Part shown: piece after piece, positions 1 through 8,326 of the stretch
Layout of the letters: each line of letters opens with the position of its first letter
How positions within the stretch are numbered: position 1 is the first letter of the stretch
Source: 1-14-0-10-45-29 sp041650255
GTDB taxonomy: Archaea; Micrarchaeota; Micrarchaeia; Anstonellales; Anstonellaceae
NCBI GenBank assembly: GCA_041650255.1
Contig: JBAZLL010000011.1
Location: 1-29,159 of the forward strand
Direction of reading: 5' to 3'
Length of the DNA: 29,159 nt
Notes under the pieces: generated by a model
What the model was told of the DNA's origin: nothing
Databases searched by the model: none
Seen by the model: the letters and a program-made list of their open reading frames with translations, nothing else
Made by a program: the position numbers and the translations under genes

Positions 1-254
1 AAAAAAACAAACAAAAAAGCAAGTCCGCAAAACAAAAACAACAAAGCAAGCAAACAAAAACAACAAAGCAAGCAAACAAAAACAAAAAAACAAACAAAAA
101 CAACAAACAAAAATACAAAACAAGCCCCAAAAACAATATACGGCTCAAAATAAAAAACAAAATTTAGCTTGGGAAAAAACAACATTAACACTGCCAAAAA
201 ACCAAAGCAAATTTGCGGGAAATAAAGCCGCTAAAACAAAAATGCAAAAAATCA
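1..254. repeat. A/C-rich low-complexity intergenic DNA with a 22-bp tandem repeat
   Basis: No gene is seen in the first 328 bases. The plus strand is almost only A and C for the first 120 bases. A 22-bp unit occurs at 33-54 and again without change at 55-76, and a third copy starts at 77 but breaks down after a few bases. The rest is A-rich with scattered G/C. It lies downstream of the minus-strand surface-protein genes. Similar A-rich DNA precedes the GC palindromes near 19420 and 22600, so this may be one arm of a larger dispersed element. Confidence 0.6.
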
Positions 255-278
255 GGCGGCCCGAGCCGCCTTTGGCCC
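255..278. repeat. GC-rich palindrome, member of a dispersed repeat family; possible terminator
   Basis: A GGCGGC...GCCGCC hairpin is followed by TTTGGCCC. The same layout is seen at 22603-22630 and, with changes, at 19420-19450. Read on the minus strand, the hairpin is followed by a T-rich stretch and lies about 50 bases past the stop codon of the gene ending at 329. It could therefore end that transcript. Archaeal termination depends mainly on T-runs rather than hairpins, so this role is inferred. Confidence 0.5.
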
Positions 279-328
279 GAACCAGAATAAATTATTTTTT
301 TGTTTTTTTACACCTGTACTCTTCTTAT

Positions 329-1411
329 CTATTTTTTATGTGCTGCATCCTTTCCCTTTTCTTTTTTCCCTTTTTTCGGCAAAAGAAAATAGGCAATCAA
401 TCCGACAACAATTATCCCAAGCACTATCGCGCTTCCAATCACCAATCCTGCAATTCCCGCTCCAAAAAGCAATGTATTATTTGAAGCCGGGGCGGGGCTT
501 TGCGTTTGAGGTTGAACCTGTGTTTCATTAGGCTCCTGCTCCACCGGCTTTATCACTTGGGGCAATGTTTCATATCTTGCGGAGACAATCGTGCTCGCAA
601 TCAAATCCTTATACTCAAAACTATAATTTCCCGCAGATGCCGCTTGTACCGATGCCATTCCGTTTTCATTAGTTGTAATCGTTAACTGCCCTGCCGGGGT
701 TGTTGCTTTTATCTGCGCTCCCGCAACCGCCACGTCCCCTTTTCTTATAAAAACATTAATTTTGGACAGTTGATCTGCATACGTCGGCGCGCTAATAGCC
801 TCTTTCTGTTCTACAAATATTTCCTGGCTCATATTCATTTCCAAATAATATGCGCCCGGTTCATTGTATGTAAATGGGGCAGAGATTTTTCTGTCATTTC
901 CTTCTCCCATTTTGAGCCTGTATTGCACGCCTGGTGCCATCGCCGAAATTACATAATACCCTTCTTCCTGCACTTTTGCCTCTCTTGCTTTTGCATCATT
1001 GTTGTCAATAACATAAATCATTTGTCCAATCCATTTTTGCGGATTTGCATCCAATATTTTGCCGTATATTGAATATGTCGGCATATTCTGAATCATTACA
1101 TAATTTATCTCGGTGCTTTTTTTCAGCGTGGTCTGATAAACATGAATCGGATAATATATTCCTCGTTTAAGCCTCACAAAATATGCTCCCGGGTCCAGGG
1201 TAAATTCGGCTCTTGCCATCTCCTTTACTCCTAATCTCTTGACGATTATCGCATCCTTTGATGCCACAACCTGATTCGCCTTTAGTATCTCCACTGTGGT
1301 GTTATCTAAGGCGTCACCATCCTTATCCTGAACAGTAATATTTAATTGCAAAGAATATGCAAATCCCACAATCAGAAGGATTGCCAGTGCAAATCTGAAG
1401 GCTTCTCTGAT
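329..1411 (-). CDS. membrane-anchored surface protein with Ig-like/carboxypeptidase-regulatory-like domains
   Basis: The first ATG/GTG/TTG in frame is a GTG at 1369, but it falls inside a stretch that reads as a signal peptide (REAFRFALAILLIVGFAYS). A GGTGAT box at 1415-1420 stands three bases before an in-frame ATC at 1409-1411, the same spacing as GGTGAT to ATG in radA, so I extend the gene to that ATC. The mature part holds two or three beta-rich modules of the carboxypeptidase-regulatory or Ig-like kind (for example ITVQDKDGDALDNTTVEIL near the start and a second near residues 220-280), a Pro/Gln/Thr linker, one membrane helix (GIAGLVIGSAIVLGIIVVGL) and a lysine-rich tail. I expect an outer-surface protein held by its C-terminus with the tail in the cytoplasm. 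It follows the giant gene with a gap of about 150 bases and is probably co-transcribed. The exact function is unknown. Confidence 0.82.
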   Translation of the reverse strand: MREAFRFALAILLIVGFAYSLQLNITVQDKDGDALDNTTVEILKANQVVASKDAIIVKRLGVKEMARAEFTLDPGAYFVRLKRGIYYPIHVYQTTLKKSTEINYVMIQNMPTYSIYGKILDANPQKWIGQMIYVIDNNDAKAREAKVQEEGYYVISAMAPGVQYRLKMGEGNDRKISAPFTYNEPGAYYLEMNMSQEIFVEQKEAISAPTYADQLSKINVFIRKGDVAVAGAQIKATTPAGQLTITTNENGMASVQAASAGNYSFEYKDLIASTIVSARYETLPQVIKPVEQEPNETQVQPQTQSPAPASNNTLLFGAGIAGLVIGSAIVLGIIVVGLIAYFLLPKKGKKEKGKDAAHKK

Positions 1412-1414
1412 AAA

Positions 1415-1420
1415 ATCACC
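1415..1420 (-). promoter_or_regulatory. GGTGAT ribosome binding site that points to an ATC start
   Basis: On the minus strand GGTGAT is followed by TTT and then ATC. In radA the order is GGTGAT, ATT, ATG. The matched spacing, together with the signal-peptide-like translation that follows, is why the ATC is favoured over the downstream GTG at 1369. Confidence 0.5.
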
Positions 1421-1567
1421 AAATGGGCAACGAGTGGATAAAATAAAAGGGTTATCCTCAAATCGGATTCAATGCGTTCTGCCCCCGCCGCCCTCCTCGG
1501 CGAGCTTAATCGCAAGCACCGACCACAAATATGTGCTCTTTCTTTCTACAAAGCCGATGCAATTTAT

Positions 1568-4500
1568 TTACCATCTTGTGCCGAACGTGAGCTTTAGATA
1601 TCCCCAATTAATGTCCGATGGAAACATCATGTACTCATATCCGACGCTAAATGAAGTATTATTCTTGTAATAATCAAGCTGACCTCTTAGGGTTGTGGCA
1701 TTGAAGTTGGTGTTTTTCATTTCCTGTTTATTTATCCCAACGGCAATGTCAAGGCCGGTGGCCATCAGAAGATATCTTGCTTCTGCGCCAAATGCTTCAA
1801 GACCTTCAATCTGCCTGTAATCAATAAGCAAATTAAACGGCTTGACTCCCGCCATCATGTTTATTCTGGCGTATTTCTCTCCTCCAGATATGGAAATCGC
1901 ATATGCATCCTTGAACATCATCTGCAATGTTGCCAGACTGTGCTCATCCTCCGTGGCATATACTCCGGTAATTGTGAAATTTTTTGATGGGGTTGTATAC
2001 TTTGCTCCGCCCTGCCAATAATTTTGTGTGCCATCGGTCGCAAAAATCGCCAAATTCCTGTTTGGATTAATAAACAACGAATATTCCTCTCCCTGTGTTC
2101 CCTTCTGATATGTCAGTTTGCAAATTCCCTGTGGTGTTTTCAGCCCAAGGCTTGCTTGCGCCGGGCGGGCCCACAACCCATCGGTTATCAGGTAATTCAT
2201 AATCTGATTATCCGCCGCAAATAATGTGTTTGCCCAAGTTTTTGTCAATTCAACTTTTCTGTTGTAATCCTTTCCATCAAACACATCTTTGTTTTGTAGA
2301 ATATTATCCTCCAAGTTTAGCAGGTTTTTTCTTATTGTCGGCAGGGTTATATTCTCAAATGAATCGCGAAGGCTTTGCTCGTTTATGTATGCGTTTGTAA
2401 ACAGGCTGTACCCTTTTGCAACATCCACTTTTGCTTTCCATCCATAAATTTTTTGTTTTTCATCGCGATAATTTCTGTCATAATAAAATCCCGATACGGA
2501 TGCCGGTGTGATGCCAAAAGCATATCCTTTCGCCCCAAATCCCACAAATGCCTCCACCGGCTCGCTGTTCTTATATGTATAAAACATTCCAACCCCGGCG
2601 TCATTTTCATGTCCGAGTGCATTTTTCCCATATGCGCTCATTCCAAAAGTGCCCATATCGTCGTTTTTAAGCTCCTTATCGCTCTTTCCGGCGCCAATAA
2701 ATATCTGTGCTCTATACATCCCAACTCCCATCAAGACTGCATTTGCGATGTTCCATTCTTCATTCATGTTTGCCTGCCTTGTGCTCTCTTCTCCAAACAG
2801 ATATTCTCTTGCAGAATTGTATTGTCGCGGATATTCATTCTGGTTCATACCTATTGTTTTCGCATATTGTTTTAGGCTATATACGCTTGCGTATAACACT
2901 TTTGCATCGCCCATCTTTTCAGGGTTCCCAAATATCTTTCCAAGGCTTGTTACCCCCTCTCCCTCAAGCGAGGATGCGCTAAGCCCTGCATAGTTTCCCC
3001 TGAACTGAATCCCGGCATAATATCCGTTTAATGAATAGCTTTTCTCCTGGTCTTTCTCCACTTCCAAATATCTTTCCCAAGCCGCGCCCGTTTCTTCAAC
3101 AAATCCTTTTGGCGCAAAACTCCCTTCTACGAATGTGTGCTCCAAAAGCCCGTTCGCATTGACTTCTATATTCCTGTTTTTCAAATACTCATTCAAAGAT
3201 TCGTAATCTCGTTGGTTGAATACTACTTTGAGCCAACCATCATCTGCCCTGATATAAATATTCAAATCATTTCTGTTTGGTGTGCCCCTGCTTCCTTCCT
3301 CTATGTTCTTGTATATGGACTCATCTCCATACACCCTAATTATGGCGTCATTCATTGCCACATTGTAGCTTTTACCATCTGCATCCTGTATTGTTGTGCT
3401 TCCTTTCCCAAAGTTCTGCAATTTTTGCAATTGTGAATCATATAGCTTAATGCCACTGTTTTCAAATTTATTTTGAATTTCTCTAATCGTGTTTGCGTCT
3501 TGCACTATCGGATTGGAATATTGGTCATAAATGTCAATGAGCCCATCCGTCATGCTAAGATTATACACATTTCCCTGCATATCGACAATAACTTCGTTTT
3601 TGGTTGCCATTGCGCTTATTTTTGAAATTTCCGCATCAGAAAACACGAGTCTTTGTGCCTTAAGCGCATTCACCAAATCCTCAACATTGCCTGCTTTCGC
3701 AACATCGTGTGCGTCCAAGCTTTCATCCTTATTGTATCTGTGCGTTCCTCCTATCAAAACTTGAGCTCCGAATATTCTGGAATCAATGTTTCCATACAAA
3801 TTTTCATCCACCTGTTCCAGCGTCACCGGAATATCCGCAACTCCGGCTTTCTTGTAGTCCTCCCTTCTTATGCTATACCAGTCTGCGAATGCATTCCAAA
3901 CGCTTAGGGTTTGTGTTTGCAAAGAGGTCGCGTCAAGCCTCGCCGCCTTCTGCCATTGTTTTGCACTTATTTCCCCTTCGTCATTAAGAGTTTTTTCATA
4001 ATCCGTTGAATATCCCGCCATCAGCCCTTCGCCGTATTTTGAGCCGCGAAATCTTACTCCCGTATCAAACTTTTCTCCAAACGGATTTGTAGCGGCTTGT
4101 GCTCCCGCGCGCATTGATGTGAAATTCAAATTCTTTGGAGTGTACTCATAAAGTATGTCCGAATTTATTTTTTCAATTTCAGACAAATATTTTCCATAAT
4201 CCATTCTCAAATAAAGCGGAGGAAGTTTCCAATCCGTTTGGTTGAAATAGCCCTGCGGCATTGTTGTAAAAAATCTGTAATGCTCGTTTATGTTGCGCTC
4301 GCTCGTGGCGTGCAAGCCCGTCTGGGTGTTGACATTTCCAAACTTCCTGAAAATATTCTCCTCAATCAAGTAGTTGGGGGTAAGGCAAAATCTTGCAAGA
4401 ATATCGTTTGCCCCGTAAGTATTGTCATATACTCCATACTCATTCATCATCTGCACTCTTGGTTCAAGAATTTCAATCTGGTCATTTCTTGTTTCAACGG

Positions 4501-6460
4501 TTTCCGATTTCAAGTGGGACAAAAGATTGCCTTTTGATTTTACATTCGCCCATCTGTCTGCCTGTTCTGCCAAGGCATCAAAACGGTCTGCCGCGCTTAT
4601 GCTTGAATATGTTCTAAGCAATCCCGGTGCTATCGCATCAAAATTGGAAACTGCCGCACCCGGGGTTAAGGCGGTTTGCTTAAGATAGCTCAATATCCCT
4701 GTCTGGGAGGCGATTATATTTGCAATGCCCGGAGGCATGGTGCTCATGGTATTTACAAATCTGCTTAATTCGTAATCCGTTATTCTCTGAAAATCCTTGT
4801 CTATCCCGTTTGCTTTAATGAGTGCAACCGTTGAAAACGCATCAAATGCCGGTCTGTTGCCTGTGTATGTGGTGCCCGAGCCAAAGAGCGTATTCCATAG
4901 CGGTAAATCAATGTCAAGCGGATGCGTGCTTGTCATTATGGTCTCGGAGCTTTTTTGGTTTATTGAGGCAAATACTCTCCATTCGGATTGCAATGTCTCA
5001 ATATTGTTGGCAATATACTCCGCAAAGTGATTGATGTTAGCGTATGCATTGCCCGCAGTACGTTCAATACCTATGTCTTTCATTGTCTTCTCAAGCGCTT
5101 TCGCATCCATTCCGTATAGTGAAATTGATGCCGCCTCAAGCGGTCCAAGTGCATAGTTTTGCCCTTGCCTCTCCATTTGCTGTATTTCATTTGCAAGCTC
5201 CGCGTACTTTCTGCTAAATTCGCTTTGCGAGAATTGCACTCTGTACTGTTTTGTCTTTTCGTTGTAAGTAGCGTTTGAATTTATTGCATCTTTTAGCAGG
5301 CTGTTTTGTTGTTGAAGCAACACCACCGCGCGCATATAATTTTGGAACCAGACATCCGTTTGTCCAGAAATGTAGCCTACCTCTCCGTTGCTTTTGTTGA
5401 AAGCATCATAAAACAAGTAGCCGTCTTTTCCCTTGTTTTTTATTGCCCGCTCATAAAATTCCTTTTTCACTATTTCCAAAATTGCGGATATATCTTTGCT
5501 TGCTCCGTACCGATTTCCGATTTCCTGACCTATTTTTGTATCTATACTTTGTATTGTTTGCAAAACTTTGTTTATGGAATTTAAATCATCCGGATTCACA
5601 TGCGAGAGGGTTCTAAGCGCGTCATCCAACTCTGCCTCTTTTCCATCAAGAAAATTCTTCAGGCTCGGGCTCAGCTCCATTGTTTGTTGTGGCCGCGTAC
5701 TCGGCTTTGTCGTTTGTCGCAATTTTATCTTATTTTCTTTAATTTCTTCTTCCACAAATTTATCAGTGGAAATTCTTGAAGCCAAGCCCATTTCCTGCAA
5801 TTTTTCATTTAATTTGTTCGCCAATTCCCGTTTGTAAGAATATTCTTGCTCGCTTTCGCTTGCACCCAAGCTCGCATTTTTTCCATTATAAATTGCATCC
5901 GCTATCTTCTCAATGCCTTTTTGCGAAATTCTTTTTCCGTCATAACCCTCTATCTGGTCGCTAAATTCATTGCAAATCCCAATGAAATAATTTTTGTCAT
6001 ATGTAACATTTGTGCCGCCAAATTCGTTTTGGATTTCATCTGTGCCGCCATGTTTGCCCCGGTTTTTCAGTGCGTATTCTATGTTTGTTGTATTATCTTT
6101 CGGAGGCGGAAACGTAATCTTCCATTTCGTTTGCATATCTTTGATAATAACATCGCTTTCGTTCCAGCCCATGCTTGCAAGCCATGTGCGAATAGCATTC
6201 ACTTTATCAAAGCTGTATTCACTTTTAACAACAATTTCTCCCGATTCAATACTTCCGCCAAATTTTATTTTATTGTCTGATAAAAAGGATTTCATCTGGG
6301 CAACAAATTCATTCACTATTTCCTGCCTGCTTTTTCTATTATCTGCCAAATCTGCATATCTTTGCGGTGGCTCTGCAAACATATTATCATCCCTCAACAA
6401 TTCCGACTCCTCTAACGGCTTTGCATTTTTAAAGCCTGCACCCATATTTTTTCCATGCAT
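1568..6460 (-). CDS. giant protein with C-terminal membrane beta-barrel-like domain
   Basis: One frame is open for about 1,630 codons. I recognise no named family. The first roughly 900 residues are mostly helical and polar. Two tandem units of about 55 residues follow (DNA about 3310-3650). From about residue 1,230 to the end the chain becomes a series of short strands with alternating hydrophobic and polar residues, rich in Gly, Tyr and Phe and joined by polar loops. The last residues, GYLKLTFGTRW, end in Trp with hydrophobic residues at every second position, as in the closing strand of bacterial outer-membrane proteins. No signal peptide is visible. The start is uncertain: ATG at 6460 or 6445, or a TTG at 6520 that would run further into the divergent acylphosphatase gene. 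The next gene downstream is a membrane-anchored surface protein. An envelope role is inferred from the fold-like pattern only. Confidence 0.85.
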   Translation of the reverse strand: MHGKNMGAGFKNAKPLEESELLRDDNMFAEPPQRYADLADNRKSRQEIVNEFVAQMKSFLSDNKIKFGGSIESGEIVVKSEYSFDKVNAIRTWLASMGWNESDVIIKDMQTKWKITFPPPKDNTTNIEYALKNRGKHGGTDEIQNEFGGTNVTYDKNYFIGICNEFSDQIEGYDGKRISQKGIEKIADAIYNGKNASLGASESEQEYSYKRELANKLNEKLQEMGLASRISTDKFVEEEIKENKIKLRQTTKPSTRPQQTMELSPSLKNFLDGKEAELDDALRTLSHVNPDDLNSINKVLQTIQSIDTKIGQEIGNRYGASKDISAILEIVKKEFYERAIKNKGKDGYLFYDAFNKSNGEVGYISGQTDVWFQNYMRAVVLLQQQNSLLKDAINSNATYNEKTKQYRVQFSQSEFSRKYAELANEIQQMERQGQNYALGPLEAASISLYGMDAKALEKTMKDIGIERTAGNAYANINHFAEYIANNIETLQSEWRVFASINQKSSETIMTSTHPLDIDLPLWNTLFGSGTTYTGNRPAFDAFSTVALIKANGIDKDFQRITDYELSRFVNTMSTMPPGIANIIASQTGILSYLKQTALTPGAAVSNFDAIAPGLLRTYSSISAADRFDALAEQADRWANVKSKGNLLSHLKSETVETRNDQIEILEPRVQMMNEYGVYDNTYGANDILARFCLTPNYLIEENIFRKFGNVNTQTGLHATSERNINEHYRFFTTMPQGYFNQTDWKLPPLYLRMDYGKYLSEIEKINSDILYEYTPKNLNFTSMRAGAQAATNPFGEKFDTGVRFRGSKYGEGLMAGYSTDYEKTLNDEGEISAKQWQKAARLDATSLQTQTLSVWNAFADWYSIRREDYKKAGVADIPVTLEQVDENLYGNIDSRIFGAQVLIGGTHRYNKDESLDAHDVAKAGNVEDLVNALKAQRLVFSDAEISKISAMATKNEVIVDMQGNVYNLSMTDGLIDIYDQYSNPIVQDANTIREIQNKFENSGIKLYDSQLQKLQNFGKGSTTIQDADGKSYNVAMNDAIIRVYGDESIYKNIEEGSRGTPNRNDLNIYIRADDGWLKVVFNQRDYESLNEYLKNRNIEVNANGLLEHTFVEGSFAPKGFVEETGAAWERYLEVEKDQEKSYSLNGYYAGIQFRGNYAGLSASSLEGEGVTSLGKIFGNPEKMGDAKVLYASVYSLKQYAKTIGMNQNEYPRQYNSAREYLFGEESTRQANMNEEWNIANAVLMGVGMYRAQIFIGAGKSDKELKNDDMGTFGMSAYGKNALGHENDAGVGMFYTYKNSEPVEAFVGFGAKGYAFGITPASVSGFYYDRNYRDEKQKIYGWKAKVDVAKGYSLFTNAYINEQSLRDSFENITLPTIRKNLLNLEDNILQNKDVFDGKDYNRKVELTKTWANTLFAADNQIMNYLITDGLWARPAQASLGLKTPQGICKLTYQKGTQGEEYSLFINPNRNLAIFATDGTQNYWQGGAKYTTPSKNFTITGVYATEDEHSLATLQMMFKDAYAISISGGEKYARINMMAGVKPFNLLIDYRQIEGLEAFGAEARYLLMATGLDIAVGINKQEMKNTNFNATTLRGQLDYYKNNTSFSVGYEYMMFPSDINWGYLKLTFGTRW

Positions 6461-6739
6461 ACCTGGCTCAAAATTAGCGGCCGCGTTCAAGGCGTCGGAT
6501 TCCGCGCCCATGTAAGGCAAATCGCGCTTTCTCTCAAAATAAACGGATGGGCAAGAAACGAGCCTGATGATAGTGTATTAGTACTTGTCTGTGCCTCCCC
6601 CGCCGCCGCCAGCGCCTTTGTCCGCCGAATTTCCGGCATCCATCATCTCATCGGTCCGGACGTTAAAAAAGTTGAAATTATAAAGAGCGAAAAAACTTTG
6701 GGCAATTGCGAGCATGCAAGTTTTCTTATCTTGGGTTGA
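6455..6739 (+). CDS. acyP: acylphosphatase
   Basis: A 94-residue protein of the usual acylphosphatase length. It hydrolyses the carboxyl-phosphate bond of acyl phosphates. The signature GRVQGVGFR (residues 9-17) supplies the phosphate-binding loop and catalytic Arg17. GWARNEPDDSV (31-41) supplies Asn35 and the second conserved strand. The ATG at 6455 has a TATA-like TTTTAAAG at 6427-6434, about 27 bases upstream, which fits a leaderless mRNA. The gene is divergent from the giant minus-strand gene and the two starts nearly coincide. It is a small soluble cytoplasmic enzyme with no clear pathway link to its neighbours. Confidence 0.93.
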   Translation: MHTWLKISGRVQGVGFRAHVRQIALSLKINGWARNEPDDSVLVLVCASPAAASAFVRRISGIHHLIGPDVKKVEIIKSEKTLGNCEHASFLILG

Positions 6740-6881
6740 TTTGAATTTATTTTCAATTAGGCGAATTATTTTTGCCATTAATGCACCTGCGCGGACTAAA
6801 TATCTCAAAAGTTGTAATGAATTAAGCTGTAGAAAATAAATAAATCATTGTATCTTCCTTCAAATTTTGTCCGCGTCCGTT

Positions 6882-7514
6882 TTATCTCAAGAAAGCGATT
6901 CCCAATACCGCACCGACAATTGCGCAAATCGCATTAGTAGTTGCCTTGGTGCCAATGCCTTTTTCCTCAAGCACGCCGACAATCGAATCTGCAAAACTTC
7001 CGACAAATCCGATAAGTCCTATGTAAATCATCTGCCATGCGCTTATCTGCGCAGGCATAAGCAAATGCGCCGAAATTCCAATAAGCAGTGCGCCCGTAAA
7101 ACTCACGAGTGTGCCAAGCGGGGAAATACACCCGCTCTCTCCTCTTTTCGCTTCCTTTAATGTAAGCAAACTTCGCGGTGCAGGTCCAAGCACTCCTAAC
7201 TCTGATGCAAATTTATCTGCAGTAATTGCGGCAACTGAGCCCAAATACCCTCCGACACCAACCCATGGCCATGCAACCGCAACAATTGCGGGTACAAGCC
7301 CGTTCGCCAAAACATTTTCCCAGCTTCGCTCGTGCTCGTAAATTCCAAGCTCGCGCTTTTGCGCATATCCGTATTTTGTTGCGACAACCGAGGCAATCAA
7401 AAATATCAAAAATATTGCAAAAAATTCCAAACTGCCAAAAATGAGCACGATAAGTCCAAACACAAGTGCAAGAATTAAGCCTAATTTGTCAAGCATTGTC
7501 GGATTTACTGCCAT
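6882..7514 (-). CDS. DUF92 (TMEM19-like) integral membrane protein
   Basis: A 210-residue protein with about six membrane helices. The pattern of a Gly-rich segment with ADKFASELGVLG (about 99-110), then SPLGTLVSFTGALLIG and a last segment with GFVGSFADSIVG, matches the DUF92 family as I know it. That family includes plant VTE6, a phytyl-phosphate kinase, and human TMEM19. In archaea the substrate may be a prenyl phosphate, but nothing in the sequence proves this. The ATG at 7514 has a CTTTATCAA box near 7538-7546, so the gene probably has its own promoter although it follows TBP on the same strand by 77 bases. Confidence 0.85.
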   Translation of the reverse strand: MAVNPTMLDKLGLILALVFGLIVLIFGSLEFFAIFLIFLIASVVATKYGYAQKRELGIYEHERSWENVLANGLVPAIVAVAWPWVGVGGYLGSVAAITADKFASELGVLGPAPRSLLTLKEAKRGESGCISPLGTLVSFTGALLIGISAHLLMPAQISAWQMIYIGLIGFVGSFADSIVGVLEEKGIGTKATTNAICAIVGAVLGIAFLR

Positions 7515-7591
7515 ATAATACTAAAAGAAAGATATTCTTGATAAAGATATGCCTCTCTTCTCCTCAAGAAAAAATGCCCTGCATTTATATT

Positions 7592-8188
7592 CTACTTCTT
7601 CTCTTCAAGCGGGGAAGCATATTGCTCCATCAATTTGGCAGTTTTATTTAGTGCAAGCTGAACTTCTTTTTCGGATTTGCATCCGGTGCAAATAATTTTG
7701 CCGTTTTTGAAAAGCAAGAGCGAGCTTTTCACCGGGTCGGTCATCTTGAAGATGGCTCCAGGGAATTGCTCGGGCTCATACTCAACATCGTGAACTGATG
7801 AAGCGATTCCGTACAAATCAAGCATCACTGCAAAATTTGCGGACGCCACGATATTTTCAACCACGAATTTTGGCTTGCCTCTCTTTCTGATATTTTTCGC
7901 ATACTTGAAAAGCATCTTCTGCGTCTTTGATACTGCCTGTTGAACTTCTTTTTCGGATTTGCATCCGGTGCAAATAATTTTGCCGTTTTTGAAAAGCAAG
8001 AGTGAGCTTTTTGGCTCCTTCATCTTGAAGATGGCCCCTGGGAATTGCTCGGGCTCGTACTCAACATCATATACTTTGAACGCTATTGAATACAAATCCA
8101 AGTCAAGCTGTAGGTCGGCTGATGCAACCATGTTCTCAATACGAAATTTCGGTCTACCTATAGAGGTTTTCCGGCCAGTTTTTGCCAA
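7592..8188 (-). CDS. tbp: TATA-box-binding protein (TBP)
   Basis: General transcription factor that binds the TATA box and recruits TFB and RNA polymerase. The protein is a pseudo-symmetric saddle of two repeats, here residues about 12-95 and 105-188. Each has the family core DVEYEPEQFPGAIFKM and a second conserved block ending in CTGCKSEKEV. A short acidic/lysine tail (SPLEEKK) follows. The start is a TTG at 8188 preceded by GGTGGT, and a palindromic TATA lies upstream at 8232-8247. The two halves are unusually alike, also at DNA level (see findings). At 198 residues it is slightly longer than most archaeal TBPs. It is divergent from rpl21e. Confidence 0.97.
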   Translation of the reverse strand: MAKTGRKTSIGRPKFRIENMVASADLQLDLDLYSIAFKVYDVEYEPEQFPGAIFKMKEPKSSLLLFKNGKIICTGCKSEKEVQQAVSKTQKMLFKYAKNIRKRGKPKFVVENIVASANFAVMLDLYGIASSVHDVEYEPEQFPGAIFKMTDPVKSSLLLFKNGKIICTGCKSEKEVQLALNKTAKLMEQYASPLEEKK

Positions 8189-8231
8189 TAGACCACCATT
8201 TAGATTTAAACTTTACTATTATATTAAAAGC

Positions 8232-8247
8232 AAATATTTATAAATAT
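8232..8247. promoter_or_regulatory. palindromic TATA region between tbp and rpl21e
   Basis: AAATATTTATAAATAT is a near-perfect palindrome with an archaeal TATA core. On the minus strand it predicts transcription start near 8213 and a leader of about 25 bases carrying GGTGGT before the TTG of tbp. On the plus strand it would give a leader of about 60 bases for rpl21e. A weaker CTTAATTG at 8298-8305 lies about 27 bases before the L21e ATG and could instead drive that gene. Confidence 0.5.
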
Positions 8248-8326
8248 CCTTCAGCCCATCGTTTGTAAGCATGCATTTGTTCTAGCTTGTGCCATCCTTA
8301 ATTGAGATGGTAAAACGGTGAATTTT

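Noticed and set aside
33..83. Possible CRISPR array in the A/C-rich region
   Set aside because: The units are directly adjacent with no unique spacers, the repeat is low-complexity, and no cas gene is nearby.
2375..2875. 166-codon plus-strand frame opposite the giant gene
   Set aside because: It is antisense to a long coding frame, is full of Cys and Phe typical of shadow frames, and has no start signal.
5994..6515. 173-codon plus-strand frame opposite the start of the giant gene
   Set aside because: Ser/Phe-rich shadow of the minus-strand gene, and it would overlap the acylphosphatase in another frame.
6578..6808. Minus-strand 76-codon frame over the acylphosphatase 3' end as a missing first exon or signal peptide of the giant protein
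   Set aside because: It is in a different frame, carries a poly-Gly run from the opposite coding strand, and has no signal-peptide features.
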